A stretch of DNA of 22,789 nucleotides from Solimonas sp040391865 (GCA_040391865.1 JBEBWZ010000045.1:1-22789), one strand, 5' to 3'; positions 1 to 7,931 are shown, counted from the first letter of the stretch. The notes: generated from the letters alone by a model not told the origin. Numbers and translations are program-made.

Positions 1-915
1 GGCCCCGAGCGCGGCACCGTGGTCATGGCCGGCCTCAGCGGCAGCGGTTCCACTGCGATGGTGATCAGCAGCGAAGGCGAGATCTACACACGGCTCTACG
101 AGTTCGATGTTTCCGGCGGCAATGCCGTGTTCCTCGACTACGCCTGGCAGGACCAGAGCGGCATCGACGCACCCAAGATCCAGTTGCCGGCCCCGGACTG
201 GATCCGGCATCCACGCGTGCCCGGCCAGGTCACCGACCGCATCAGCCTGCGCAAGCTGCCGCCCGGCACCGAGCATCGCCTGATGCGTGTCGAAGGCACG
301 GACGCCAGCGGCAACAGCGGCTACTGGCAGAAGGATCTGGCCGACACCCAAGCCGGCGCCTGGCGTTTTGTGGTCACCGGCGAAGCCCTGCAAGGGCGCA
401 GCCTGCCACTGCCCGGGCCGCATCGGGGCACGGCGGAAGACCTGATCTACGACGGCCGCATCGACGGCTACGCGGCGCAGCTGCTGGATTTCAATCCGTA
501 CTGCTCACCGGCGACACTGCGCATCGATCTCGACGGCACCGCGCTGGATCTCGAACTGCACAGCACCGACGGCATGCGCCAGGAACGGCGCGCGCGCGGC
601 CTGGATCTCTACCCGCGCTACTACCGCGCCGCGATCAAGGTGCCATCGCCGCTGTGGACGCAACGCTCGCAACAACCCGCAGCGGTGCGTGAATTCCTGA
701 GCCGGCATTTCGGCGAAACGCCGGTACTCGCCGGTGCGCTGCATGCGACGCTGGGCCAGATCCAGTTCAGTGAAACCTGCTGGACGCTGCGTCGCGACAG
801 CGGTGGCCTGCTGCCGAACCTGACGCAGCCACCGCTGCCGGACGTCGGCAGTCTGCTCGCCGAATTGCTGGCGCAACAGGAAGACAGCCGTCAACCGCAG
901 CTGTGTCTGTTCTGA
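1..915 (+). CDS. Hypothetical exported protein, paralogue of the next gene (5' end missing)
   Basis: The frame is open from the first base, so the true start lies outside the window. About 304 residues are visible. They align by eye along their whole length with the C-terminal half of the lipoprotein encoded directly downstream. Shared landmarks are a GSGST/SSGST stretch, a G(E/D)(I/L)YTR strand, PKIQLP, a phrase close to W(I/V)RxP(K/R)VPG, GYWxKD, and YCSPATLRI followed by a HSTD segment. Roughly half the residues match, so this is a tandem duplication of some age. This copy has a different tail, rich in Leu, Pro and Gln and ending in CLF. The paralogue's signal peptide suggests this protein is also exported, but its own N-terminus cannot be seen. 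I recognise no family. The short strand-turn-strand units ending in GD/GE-(I/L)-Y suggest a beta-propeller-like fold, which is inference only. Confidence 0.8.
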   Translation, partial: GPERGTVVMAGLSGSGSTAMVISSEGEIYTRLYEFDVSGGNAVFLDYAWQDQSGIDAPKIQLPAPDWIRHPRVPGQVTDRISLRKLPPGTEHRLMRVEGTDASGNSGYWQKDLADTQAGAWRFVVTGEALQGRSLPLPGPHRGTAEDLIYDGRIDGYAAQLLDFNPYCSPATLRIDLDGTALDLELHSTDGMRQERRARGLDLYPRYYRAAIKVPSPLWTQRSQQPAAVREFLSRHFGETPVLAGALHATLGQIQFSETCWTLRRDSGGLLPNLTQPPLPDVGSLLAELLAQQEDSRQPQLCLF

Positions 916-949
916 GCCACCCAACAAGTTCATATCGGGGGATATGGGG

Positions 950-2599
950 ATGATCACGACCATCGGGCGCAACGCACTGCTGGTATCGCTGCTGTGGCTC
1001 GCCGCCTGCGGCAGCTCCGAAACAACCGACAGCGCCGGGACACCATTGCCGCTGGGCCCGAATGCTCCCTTCAGGGAACATGCCGACCACAGCGTGTCGC
1101 TGCCGCTGTGCTACCTGCCCGGCGGCACCATGGGCATTCCCGATCCGATCGCCTGGGATTTCCTGCCGGAAGATCTGGCGCTGCTGCCGGTCGGCGAGCG
1201 GCCGCACGACCTGCCTGAAAACGTGCATCTGCGCACCGACACCGAGAGCTACAACCGGCGCTATCTGTTTGCCTTGCGCGACGGCCGTGTCTGGTACAAG
1301 TCCAATCCCGCTTTCAGCGACGAACAGCCGGACTGGCGCGCCGCGCCGATGCCGGCCTGCCTGGTCGATACCCTGATCGGCATTGCCGCCGATGACGACG
1401 AACTGATCGCGATCCGTCGCAACGGCGACATCTATGGCATGGACAACATCCTCAAGGCGCCGCTGCTGTTCAACTGGACTTCGCGCTGGGGGCCACCGGT
1501 ATGGACCGGTCTGCTCGGCTATCACATCCCGCAGGACTATCGCGCGTGGAGCTGGACCGTGATCTCGCAGAGCGAGGACGGCAACTGGACCGATCCCGCC
1601 GACAACCTGCATCCGGTGGGCGCCGGCAAGGTCTCGCACATCTGGGTGCTCAGCGCCGACGGCCAGCGCTACACCTACATCGATCCATGGCTGCCACGCG
1701 ATCTCGCGTACGAGATGTGCGGCCCGCTGCGGGGGCGCTTCAAGGCCGTCAACATCAGCAGCAGCGGCTCGACCATCCTCAGCATCAACCGCTATGGCGA
1801 TCTCTACACCCGCCATTTCGATTTCGACCTGCAGGGCTGCAACGAGGTCTTCTTCAACTACTCGTTCGACGATCAGCGCGGCATCGCCAATCCCAAGATC
1901 CAGCTCCCGAGCTTTGACTGGGTGCGGCAACCCAAAGTCCCCGGCGAGATCACGCACAACATCAGCCTGCACAAGCTTGGCGCGAACATGGTCCATCGCA
2001 TCATGCGCATCGAAGGTCGCGACGCGCAGGGACAGACCGGCTATTGGGAAAAGGACATCGTCGATCCAGACGCCGCAGCCTGGCAGTTCGTACGCACCGA
2101 CGCGCTCCTGCGCGGCACGCTGCTCGACAACCGCCCCTACGACAGCAGTCTGCTCGACAGCGGCGATAACGAAGACCTGCGCTACAGCCGCAATCTCGAA
2201 CAGCGCCACACACTGCCGACCACTCTGGCCGGCGATGACGACTGGGCCGCGGAGCTGCTGGATTTCAACGTGTATTGCTCACCGGCGACCCTGCGCATCC
2301 ACACCGGCGGCGGCGAGACCATGGACCTGATCCTGCACAGCACCGATCAGATCCGGCAGCTGCCACGCGGCCGCGGTCTCGACGACGACCCGCGCAAGTT
2401 CCGCGGCGCCATCGAAGTTCCTGCGGCAATGCTCGCCCGTCTCGACAGCCTCAGCGTGCGGCAGCAGGCCTTCATCGAACGCTATCTCGGCCAGCGACCG
2501 TTCACCGAAGTCAGCTTCAGCGGCATCACCGGTGAGATCACCATCAGCGAGAAAGCCGCCCTGCTGAAGGGATTCAGCTGGGTCTTCAAGCAACCGTAG
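950..2599 (+). CDS. Putative lipoprotein of unknown function, 549 aa
   Basis: The N-terminus has a basic residue, a hydrophobic core and the lipobox LAAC with Cys20, followed by a Ser/Thr-rich linker. This is a typical lipoprotein signal. The ATG at 950 is preferred over the in-frame ATG at 944 because GGGGGA at 937-942 lies 7 nt before 950 and too close to 944. The mature part repeats a motif of the type DG-x-(V/I)-(W/Y)-Y: DGRVWYKS, NGDIYGMD, DGQRYTYID and YGDLYTRHF. That is reminiscent of propeller or tectonin-like blades but matches no family I know. The second half matches the truncated upstream gene closely. No catalytic motif is evident. It lies 34 nt after the upstream paralogue on the same strand, so the two are probably co-transcribed. 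It ends convergently with hisD, 57 bp away. A surface or periplasmic binding role is possible but unproven. Confidence 0.85.
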   Translation: MITTIGRNALLVSLLWLAACGSSETTDSAGTPLPLGPNAPFREHADHSVSLPLCYLPGGTMGIPDPIAWDFLPEDLALLPVGERPHDLPENVHLRTDTESYNRRYLFALRDGRVWYKSNPAFSDEQPDWRAAPMPACLVDTLIGIAADDDELIAIRRNGDIYGMDNILKAPLLFNWTSRWGPPVWTGLLGYHIPQDYRAWSWTVISQSEDGNWTDPADNLHPVGAGKVSHIWVLSADGQRYTYIDPWLPRDLAYEMCGPLRGRFKAVNISSSGSTILSINRYGDLYTRHFDFDLQGCNEVFFNYSFDDQRGIANPKIQLPSFDWVRQPKVPGEITHNISLHKLGANMVHRIMRIEGRDAQGQTGYWEKDIVDPDAAAWQFVRTDALLRGTLLDNRPYDSSLLDSGDNEDLRYSRNLEQRHTLPTTLAGDDDWAAELLDFNVYCSPATLRIHTGGGETMDLILHSTDQIRQLPRGRGLDDDPRKFRGAIEVPAAMLARLDSLSVRQQAFIERYLGQRPFTEVSFSGITGEITISEKAALLKGFSWVFKQP

Positions 2600-2656
2600 T
2601 GCGAGTCGCAGGCCCGGAGTACACCACCCCGGCCAGCGGAAGACGGTCAGCAGAGA

Positions 2657-3952
2657 TCAGCCACGGTCGCGTGCGGACTGGGCGTGGGCCTGCAGGCCTT
2701 CGGCATCGGCGATGCGACCGGCGATCTGCGCCAGCGGCTTGGCGCCTTCGGCCGTGCATTCGATCAGGCTGCTGCGCTTCTGGAACTCGTAGACACCGAG
2801 CGGATTCGAGAAGCGTGCAGCGCGCGCGGTCGGCAGCACGTGATTGGGGCCGGCGCAGTAATCGCCGAAAGCTTCCGGCGCATGACGACCGATGAAGATC
2901 GCACCCGCATGGCGAATCCTGGTTTGCAAGGCGCGCGGCTGATCGACCATCAGTTCCAGATGCTCGGGCGCAATGTGGTTGGACACCGCGCAGGCTTCAT
3001 CGAGATCGCGCACCAGAATCAGCGCGCCGCGCTCGCGGATGGCCGTGCGCACGATCTCGGCACGCGGCAGCGTCTGCACGCGCTCCGCCATCGCCTGCGC
3101 CACGCGCTCGATGAACGCAGCGTCCGGCGAGATCAGGATCGCTTCCGAATCCTCGCCGTGTTCGGCCTGTGAGAACAGGTCCATCGCCACCCAGCGCGGA
3201 TCGCTGTTGCCGTCGCTGATCACCACGATCTCGGACGGCCCGGCAATCGAATCGATTCCGACCCGGCCGAACACCAGGCGCTTGGCGGCGGCGACGTAGG
3301 CATTACCGGGGCCGACGATCTTGTCGACACAGGGAATGGTCGCGGTGCCATAGGCCAGCGCCGCAACCGCCTGCGCCCCACCGATGGTGAAGATGCGATC
3401 GACGCCGGCCAGATGCGCGGCGCCGAGCACCGCCGGATTCAGCTCGCCACCCGGTGCGGGCACCACCATGATGATTTCATCGACCCCGGCGACGCGCGCC
3501 GGAATCGCGTTCATCAGCACCGATGACGGATACGCGGCCTTGCCGCCCGGCACGTAGATACCGACGCGCTGCAGCGCCGTGATCTGCTGCCCCAGGGTGT
3601 TGCCGAACTCATCGGTAAAGCTGAACGGCTGCAGCTTCTGGTGCTCCGCGTAGGCGCGGATGCGCCCCGCGGCCTGCTCCAGTGCCGCGCGCAGATCGGC
3701 CGGCAGAGACTCCCAGGCGGCCGCGCACTGCGCCTTGTCGACTTCCAGCGCGCTGGCCGCAGTCACGCTGCGGCGGTCGAAGCGGTTGGTGTATTCCAGC
3801 AGGGCTTCGTCACCGCGCGCACGCAGCTCGGTGATGATCGCCGTCACCACCGCAGTCACTTCGGCGCTGGATTCCGGCGCGCGATCGAGCAAGGCATCGA
3901 GCCGCGCCTGAAAATCCGGCGCGCGACTGTCGAGGCGCTGGATCTCAAGCAC
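2657..3952 (-). CDS. hisD: Histidinol dehydrogenase
   Basis: HisD catalyses the last two steps of histidine synthesis, the NAD-dependent oxidation of L-histidinol to histidine, in the cytosol as a zinc-dependent homodimer. The 431-residue length is normal. Visible signatures are the GIYVPGG segment, the KIVGPGNAYVAAAK stretch, DSIAGPSE, the zinc-site region SQAEHGEDS, the catalytic Glu-His pair in APEHLEL, GDYCAGPNHVLPT with a zinc-ligand Asp, and a C-terminal AEGLQAH whose His423 corresponds to the last zinc ligand. The start overlaps the 3' end of hisG by 8 bp, so the two are co-transcribed and probably translationally coupled. In pseudomonads hisC follows hisD. Here the next gene is a convergent unrelated lipoprotein, so the operon ends after hisD. 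Identification is firm. Confidence 0.97.
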   Translation of the reverse strand: MLEIQRLDSRAPDFQARLDALLDRAPESSAEVTAVVTAIITELRARGDEALLEYTNRFDRRSVTAASALEVDKAQCAAAWESLPADLRAALEQAAGRIRAYAEHQKLQPFSFTDEFGNTLGQQITALQRVGIYVPGGKAAYPSSVLMNAIPARVAGVDEIIMVVPAPGGELNPAVLGAAHLAGVDRIFTIGGAQAVAALAYGTATIPCVDKIVGPGNAYVAAAKRLVFGRVGIDSIAGPSEIVVISDGNSDPRWVAMDLFSQAEHGEDSEAILISPDAAFIERVAQAMAERVQTLPRAEIVRTAIRERGALILVRDLDEACAVSNHIAPEHLELMVDQPRALQTRIRHAGAIFIGRHAPEAFGDYCAGPNHVLPTARAARFSNPLGVYEFQKRSSLIECTAEGAKPLAQIAGRIADAEGLQAHAQSARDRG

Positions 3953-4577
3953 GGCGGGTCAGTTCCTGAAAGCGGTCGAGCAGACTCTGGATCGCGGCGT
4001 GCTTGGTCTTCATCGCCGCCTTGTTGACCACCAGACGCGAGCTGATCTGCGCAATGGTTTCGATCTCGACCAGTCCATTGGCCTTCAGCGTGCCGCCGGT
4101 GGCCACCAGATCCACGATCAGATCGGCCAGGCCCACCAGCGGCGCCAGCTCCATCGAACCGTACAGCTTGATGATCTCGACCTGCTCGCCCTTGGCGGCA
4201 AAGTGGCGGCGCGTGATTTCCGGATACTTGGTGGCCACGCGCAGACGGCGCACGCCGTCCGGACGCGGACCGTCCTTCTTCGCGGCCACCGAGATGCGGC
4301 AGTTGGCGATGTGCAGGTCCAGCGGCTCATAGAGCGCGTTGCCGCCGTGCTCCATCAGGATGTCCTTGCCGACGATGCCCAGATCGGCCGCGCCGTACTC
4401 GACATAGGTCGGCACGTCGGTCGGACGGATGATCAGCAGCGAGGTATCCGGATTGCGGGAAGGCACGCGCAGCAGGCGCGCGATATCACCCGCCGGCTCC
4501 AGTCCAAGCTGGGCCAGCATCGGCAGGGTGTCGTCGAGTATGCGGCCCTTGGAGAGGGCAATCGTAAGTTGCGTCAT
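3945..4577 (-). CDS. hisG: ATP phosphoribosyltransferase, short form
   Basis: HisG condenses ATP with PRPP in the first committed step of histidine synthesis. The 210-residue protein starts MTQLTIALSKGR and contains the phosphoribosyltransferase segments IVGKDILMEHG and DLIVDLVATGGTLKANGL. It ends shortly after the catalytic domain. It therefore lacks the C-terminal ACT-like regulatory domain of the roughly 300-residue long form. Known short HisG enzymes act as hetero-octamers with HisZ, a HisRS paralogue. No hisZ lies in this window, so it should be elsewhere in the genome. The gene leads a two-gene unit with hisD, overlapping by 8 bp. There is no convincing Shine-Dalgarno sequence. A TACAAT box lies 26 bp upstream of the start. 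Confidence 0.96.
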   Translation of the reverse strand: MTQLTIALSKGRILDDTLPMLAQLGLEPAGDIARLLRVPSRNPDTSLLIIRPTDVPTYVEYGAADLGIVGKDILMEHGGNALYEPLDLHIANCRISVAAKKDGPRPDGVRRLRVATKYPEITRRHFAAKGEQVEIIKLYGSMELAPLVGLADLIVDLVATGGTLKANGLVEIETIAQISSRLVVNKAAMKTKHAAIQSLLDRFQELTRRA

Positions 4578-4603
4578 GGCGGAATCATGCAGCTGGGGCG
4601 CGA

Positions 4604-4609
4604 ATTGTA
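4604..4609 (-). promoter_or_regulatory. Probable -10 box of the hisG-hisD promoter
   Basis: On the minus strand the hexamer is TACAAT, five of six matches to the sigma-70 -10 consensus, 26 bp before the hisG ATG. It implies a leader of about 20 nt. No clear -35 box lies 16-18 bp upstream. The leader looks too short for a his attenuator with a leader peptide. Confidence 0.4.
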
Positions 4610-4800
4610 CCGGCCCCGGGGAGATCGGGTGATGAAAAAGCGCTATCGCTGCGATTGAGCGGTCCGCCTCGAGGGTTCAACGTCCCCCATCCCCTGCTCC
4701 TCCATGCAGCCACCGGCACCTCACCGCCCCGAGTGCGGGGACGCGCACCCGGCTTATTTCGTGCCGGGCCCGCGAGGCACACTGGTCGCTGCCGGCAGCT

Positions 4801-5538
4801 TCATCCGAATTGCCTGATTCCCCGCATCCAGTTCTTGAATCTTTTGATGTGTTTCCAGGTTGGCCTGCGCGCCAGGGTTGTCCGTCCATCACCGATATGG
4901 CGGCACGCTTCCGGAAGCATGAAGGCCACATAGAAGCCTTTCCTTCGCAGGAATCGAGACAAATGCCGCTCTTTCTTGAACTGTGAAAACCCTCCAATCT
5001 CTTCCCACAGCTTTCTACGCATCAGATGCGGATTGAAACTATAGCCGTGCCATTGCTCATGCAGCTGATCCAAGCGCTCAAATCGTATCCCGGAGCGCTC
5101 TTCCACGGTAATCCTTGCGCGATCAGCATCCGATAACGGCATGTCATTCGTGGCCCGAAAGCAGACCACCGAAATGTTGGGATCAGCGTTGAGCAAGCGG
5201 AGTCCGTCAGCCAGAAAATCGACGCGCGAAAAATGCCAGTCATCTTCTCCGTGGAAAATATAAGGCGTCGTCACCTTGGAATACATTTCATCAACGGCGG
5301 GATGATGGCCCAAGTGAACGCTCGGCCCGACGATGCGGCTGCTGGGGCACATTTCCATTAGGACCCCGCTTGTCTCTGCGTCTCCGAAATCATTGATGGC
5401 AAGCGTCGGAAGATTGCGCAGCTCATGCAAGCTTTCGAGAGTACGGCGCAGCAGATCAGGGCGCTTTCCGATGGTCAGACAATGCGTGATTTGATCATGC
5501 AGAGAACTCGTTTCCCCGCTTAGGCAAGGCTCACTCAC
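4801..5538 (-). CDS. GT2-like (GT-A fold) glycosyltransferase
   Basis: The 245-residue protein opens with a TIGKRPDLLRRTLESL helix region typical of family 2 glycosyltransferases. It then has AINDFGDAE and the acidic HGEDDWHF motif at residues 96-103, the likely metal- and nucleotide-sugar-binding DxD equivalent. No membrane segments are evident, so it should act at the cytosolic face of the inner membrane on a sugar acceptor. The GTG at 5538 is chosen because GGAG (5546-5549) lies 7 nt before it. It is the last gene of a three-gene minus-strand cassette, 66 bp after the pyruvyl-transferase-like gene. Its base composition appears lower in GC than hisG and hisD. Donor and acceptor sugars cannot be told from sequence. 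Confidence 0.8.
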   Translation of the reverse strand: MSEPCLSGETSSLHDQITHCLTIGKRPDLLRRTLESLHELRNLPTLAINDFGDAETSGVLMEMCPSSRIVGPSVHLGHHPAVDEMYSKVTTPYIFHGEDDWHFSRVDFLADGLRLLNADPNISVVCFRATNDMPLSDADRARITVEERSGIRFERLDQLHEQWHGYSFNPHLMRRKLWEEIGGFSQFKKERHLSRFLRRKGFYVAFMLPEACRHIGDGRTTLARRPTWKHIKRFKNWMRGIRQFG

Positions 5539-5604
5539 TGTATGGCTCCATGAAGTCGGAAACAGCCACGACTTCTTCGCGCAAAAGCGGTCCGATTCGC
5601 TGAT

Positions 5605-6525
5605 TTATGAGTGAACAAGCGTTACCAACGGTGATTCTGCGGTCCAATTTCGAACATAGGCATGAACCTTTCCGTAATTGTTGTCGTGAACTACAGATCG
5701 CAGGTTCATCAAGCAGGCCAATAGATGTCCATGCAGTCGATCCGTTTCGATCGTGTCATTTCGAGCGTAGTGGGCGCAAGCATCACCGCAGAGGATTCTT
5801 GAATTATCAATCCATTGCCTGATAGCGCTGCTCAGCACACTCTGATTAGAGAAAAATCTCGATCCACTCAACAATCTCTTCGACCACTTGTTTCTCAAGT
5901 ACTTCGCATTGACTACTTCCGACCAGTCAAAATCACTTTTGACATCACGACAATCGATAGCTTCCCTGTCTTCGCGAAAATGCCTCAACACTCCTTTCGA
6001 ATGCTCGATATCGTGTTCGATCGGGTACAAATGATGTGCCATGTCCGGAACCAGATTCGCCTTCAATCCCATAGACAATGCGATCTCAAGTGATCGAGGG
6101 TCCCGCACACCAATATGCAAATCAGCATGCAAAATCATTGCTTTAGCTGCGCTACCCAGCCTGTCGTTATCCTTGAAATGAATGGATTGAGGCAGGAACA
6201 CAATCCTGTTGTCAGGATATTCCCGGACGATCCTCTCTCTGTACAGCTGAATGTTCGGATAAAGATCGCCAAAATTTCCGCCTCCATGACACAGGATTAC
6301 AACATCTCGATCAATGGGCGGTAGCTTTTGAAAAAGCACGCGTCGGCCAATGACATCTGCTTTCTTTTCCACAAAATAGCGTTCTGTCCCCTGCATAATC
6401 AGGTGGTCGCCAATATTGAAGTGCCCCGGCAAATCCAGGTAAAGCAGCTTACGGGCGCCTATCAACGGAGAAAGCCAAGCAGTGCTCTTCTTTTGAAGCT
6501 CCGTCATCAGCGCTTGGTGCGTCAC
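5605..6525 (-). CDS. Polysaccharide pyruvyl transferase family protein
   Basis: Members of this family (ExoV, PssK and EpsO types) transfer pyruvate from phosphoenolpyruvate to sugars of exopolysaccharides as ketals. Visible signatures are PGHFNIGDHLI near residues 33-43, LCHGGGNFGDLYP near 78-90, FLPQSIHF, and the C-terminal DRLHGHLLACLM near 262-273 with its conserved His, followed by DNNYGK. The frame stays open upstream, but the extra 57 codons resemble no family member. The GTG at 6525 has GAAGGGG 8 nt before it, giving 306 residues, normal for the family. An ATG at 6507 is the alternative. The gene is visibly AT-richer than the flanking housekeeping genes, especially 5600-6500, and has less biased codons, which suggests recent acquisition. 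It lies between two glycosyltransferase genes, consistent with capping or decorating a surface glycan. Confidence 0.85.
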   Translation of the reverse strand: MTHQALMTELQKKSTAWLSPLIGARKLLYLDLPGHFNIGDHLIMQGTERYFVEKKADVIGRRVLFQKLPPIDRDVVILCHGGGNFGDLYPNIQLYRERIVREYPDNRIVFLPQSIHFKDNDRLGSAAKAMILHADLHIGVRDPRSLEIALSMGLKANLVPDMAHHLYPIEHDIEHSKGVLRHFREDREAIDCRDVKSDFDWSEVVNAKYLRNKWSKRLLSGSRFFSNQSVLSSAIRQWIDNSRILCGDACAHYARNDTIETDRLHGHLLACLMNLRSVVHDNNYGKVHAYVRNWTAESPLVTLVHS

Positions 6526-6664
6526 GGCTGCGGCCCCTTCAGGCAGGGTGAGATGAGCTGCGTCGGATAGACGGCATCTCTGTCGCAACGCTCCAGGCGC
6601 GATCGAGGGCGCGCACATTCGATCGGCCCCAGTTTCCCGCCTATCCATCGCGTCGCAAGCGCCG

Positions 6665-7453
6665 TCATGGCGACTCCCACATGGCATTGCTGACAAGGCG
6701 ACGCTTGTTTCGCCAGGCGATCCACTTTTCCGTCATCAAACGCCGCTGCCTGATCAGGCCATACAGCGGGCGCCGCCCTTCGGCGGAGCGTTTGCCGGTG
6801 AAGATTTCCGTTCCTGCACCCGTCGTTTCCACGATGGCGGGCCAGAGCGCCAAGCCTCTGTCGGTACGCGTCAGCCAGTGGCGGAAATAGTTGTCCACCG
6901 GCAAGAACACCTGATCGTGCTGATCGATGAATGCCCGTGCTCCCGTGCGCGACCAGAGCAAACCGTGGGTGGTCATCGGGAAATAGTGCGCCCGGGTGAG
7001 CATGTGGCAGCGGCCTGCTGCCGCGAAGGCTCGTACCGGGGTGTAGATCTTGTGCTTGTTGGCGCCGAGGTTGATGAGATCCCATTCCTGGCCGCCTTCG
7101 TTCTCCGCCCAGGCGATGAGGTCGCGGAGGAGTTGCGCGGCTCCCGGGACCAGCCGCATGTCATCTTCCAGCACCACGCCGAACGGTGCGCCGCTTTCCA
7201 CCAGCTTGCGGGCACAGGCCAGGTGACTCAGGTAGCAGGCGATTTCTCCGCTGCGCAGTGAACGGCCCATATGGGCCATGGCCGCCTTTTCGTCGTAATC
7301 GGGGAATCGCCAGTCGAGAACCATCTGGCGGCCGTCGAACGCAGGTATTCGCTCGAAGGTCAGCCCAACTTCATCCAATTGTGATTTGGCGGCCGCCAGA
7401 CGGTCCTGGGAACGATCGAGATTGATGAGATAAATCGGGAACTGCTCCAGCAT
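6665..7453 (-). CDS. Glycosyltransferase family 25 (LPS biosynthesis type)
   Basis: The family 25 pattern is clear over 262 residues: IYLINLDRSQDRL at the N-terminus, IPAFDGR, SGEIACYLSHL near 68-77, VVLEDDM near 94-99 (the acidic metal-binding motif), and PVDNYF late in the protein. Such enzymes usually add galactose or a related sugar to lipooligosaccharide or other surface glycans from the cytosolic side. It is the first gene of the minus-strand cassette, with 139 bp before the pyruvyl-transferase-like gene. Its start is 113 bp from the divergent XRE regulator gene. A consensus -10 box embedded in an inverted repeat lies 33-38 bp upstream, so repression by that regulator is a reasonable inference. 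The sugar specificity is unknown. Confidence 0.9.
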   Translation of the reverse strand: MLEQFPIYLINLDRSQDRLAAAKSQLDEVGLTFERIPAFDGRQMVLDWRFPDYDEKAAMAHMGRSLRSGEIACYLSHLACARKLVESGAPFGVVLEDDMRLVPGAAQLLRDLIAWAENEGGQEWDLINLGANKHKIYTPVRAFAAAGRCHMLTRAHYFPMTTHGLLWSRTGARAFIDQHDQVFLPVDNYFRHWLTRTDRGLALWPAIVETTGAGTEIFTGKRSAEGRRPLYGLIRQRRLMTEKWIAWRNKRRLVSNAMWESP

Positions 7454-7455
7454 GA

Positions 7456-7541
7456 TATGTCCACTATCAACATTGCATGTCCATCATTATAGACATGAAA
7501 TGTTGTTAAAAGACATGCTCTGTCGCCCCACACTTCATGTC
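7456..7541. promoter_or_regulatory. Array of ATGTC/GACAT half-sites between the cassette and its XRE gene
   Basis: Five half-sites occur in 86 bp: TATGTC at 7456-7461, CATGTC at 7476-7481, GACATG at 7492-7497, GACATG at 7512-7517 and CATGTC at 7536-7541. The second and third form an inverted repeat with a 10-bp spacer. The two direct pairs (first/second and third/fourth) are each spaced exactly 20 bp, close to two helical turns. The layout fits an operator for the adjacent XRE protein. Binding is inferred, not shown. Confidence 0.55.
7486..7491 (-). promoter_or_regulatory. -10 box (TATAAT) of the glycosyltransferase cassette, inside the operator palindrome
   Basis: On the minus strand this is a perfect TATAAT, 33 bp before the GT25 ATG. 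It lies in the 10-bp spacer of the CATGTC-n10-GACATG inverted repeat, and the next half-site (7512-7517) covers the expected -35 position. No good -35 hexamer is visible. A protein bound here would block RNA polymerase. Confidence 0.55.
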
Positions 7542-7566
7542 CTATATGGGCACGTGATGTGGTCTT

Positions 7567-7914
7567 ATGCCTACCGACGTAAAGCTGTTGGCAAAACGCA
7601 TTGGGCAAGCCATTGCCGCTGCACGGCAACGCAAGGGACTCACTCAGGAGTTCCTGGGTGAATTGCTGGACGTAGAGAAGGAAACGATTTCTCGCTTCGA
7701 GCGCGGCGTGGTGTTGCCGCCTCTGCCCCGACTGGCGCAGTTGGCCGATACCCTGGACGTGCCGATCGACAACCTGCTGCGCGGCAACTCAGGCAGGCCT
7801 ACCGACCAGGCCCAGCAATTGGAGCAAATGCTGGGAAAACTGTCGGAAGCGGATAGAGACCTGGTGATGGGGTGGTTCACCGGCCTGTGCGGCAGATTGA
7901 CCACCAAGCCGTAG
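7567..7914 (+). CDS. XRE-family helix-turn-helix transcriptional regulator
   Basis: The 115-residue protein has a single N-terminal HTH_3/XRE domain at about residues 8-66: IGQAIAAARQRKGLTQEFLGELL, then ETISRFERG as the recognition helix region, then LPRLAQLADTLDVPIDNLL. A short helical tail (QLEQMLGKLSEADRDLVMGWF) probably forms a dimerisation segment. There is no peptidase or ligand-binding domain. It is divergent from the GT25-led polysaccharide cassette across a 113-bp region with five ATGTC-type half-sites, so autoregulation and control of the cassette are likely, by inference. A CTATAT stretch at 7542-7547, next to the last half-site, could be its own -10 region. No strong Shine-Dalgarno sequence precedes the ATG. 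Confidence 0.9.
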   Translation: MPTDVKLLAKRIGQAIAAARQRKGLTQEFLGELLDVEKETISRFERGVVLPPLPRLAQLADTLDVPIDNLLRGNSGRPTDQAQQLEQMLGKLSEADRDLVMGWFTGLCGRLTTKP

Positions 7915-7931
7915 AAGCATCCAGATCCACC

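Noticed and set aside
767..2209. 480-codon open frame antisense to the lipoprotein gene
   Set aside because: The sense strand has a signal peptide, lipobox, ribosome-binding site and a paralogue upstream; the antisense frame has none of these.
2600..2656. Terminator between the convergent lipoprotein gene and hisD
   Set aside because: No stem-loop with a T-run could be found in the 57 bp on either strand.
4578..4800. Possible small gene or terminator in the hisG to GT2-like gene interval
   Set aside because: The open frames here are Arg/Pro/Gly-rich and lack ribosome-binding sites. The CCCGGC/GCCGGG hairpin at 4748-4768 has a 9-base loop and no T-run.
6526..6696. N-terminal extension of the pyruvyl-transferase-like protein to an ATG at 6696
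   Set aside because: The extra residues are Cys/Arg-rich and unlike the family, while GTG 6525 has a good Shine-Dalgarno and gives the usual length.
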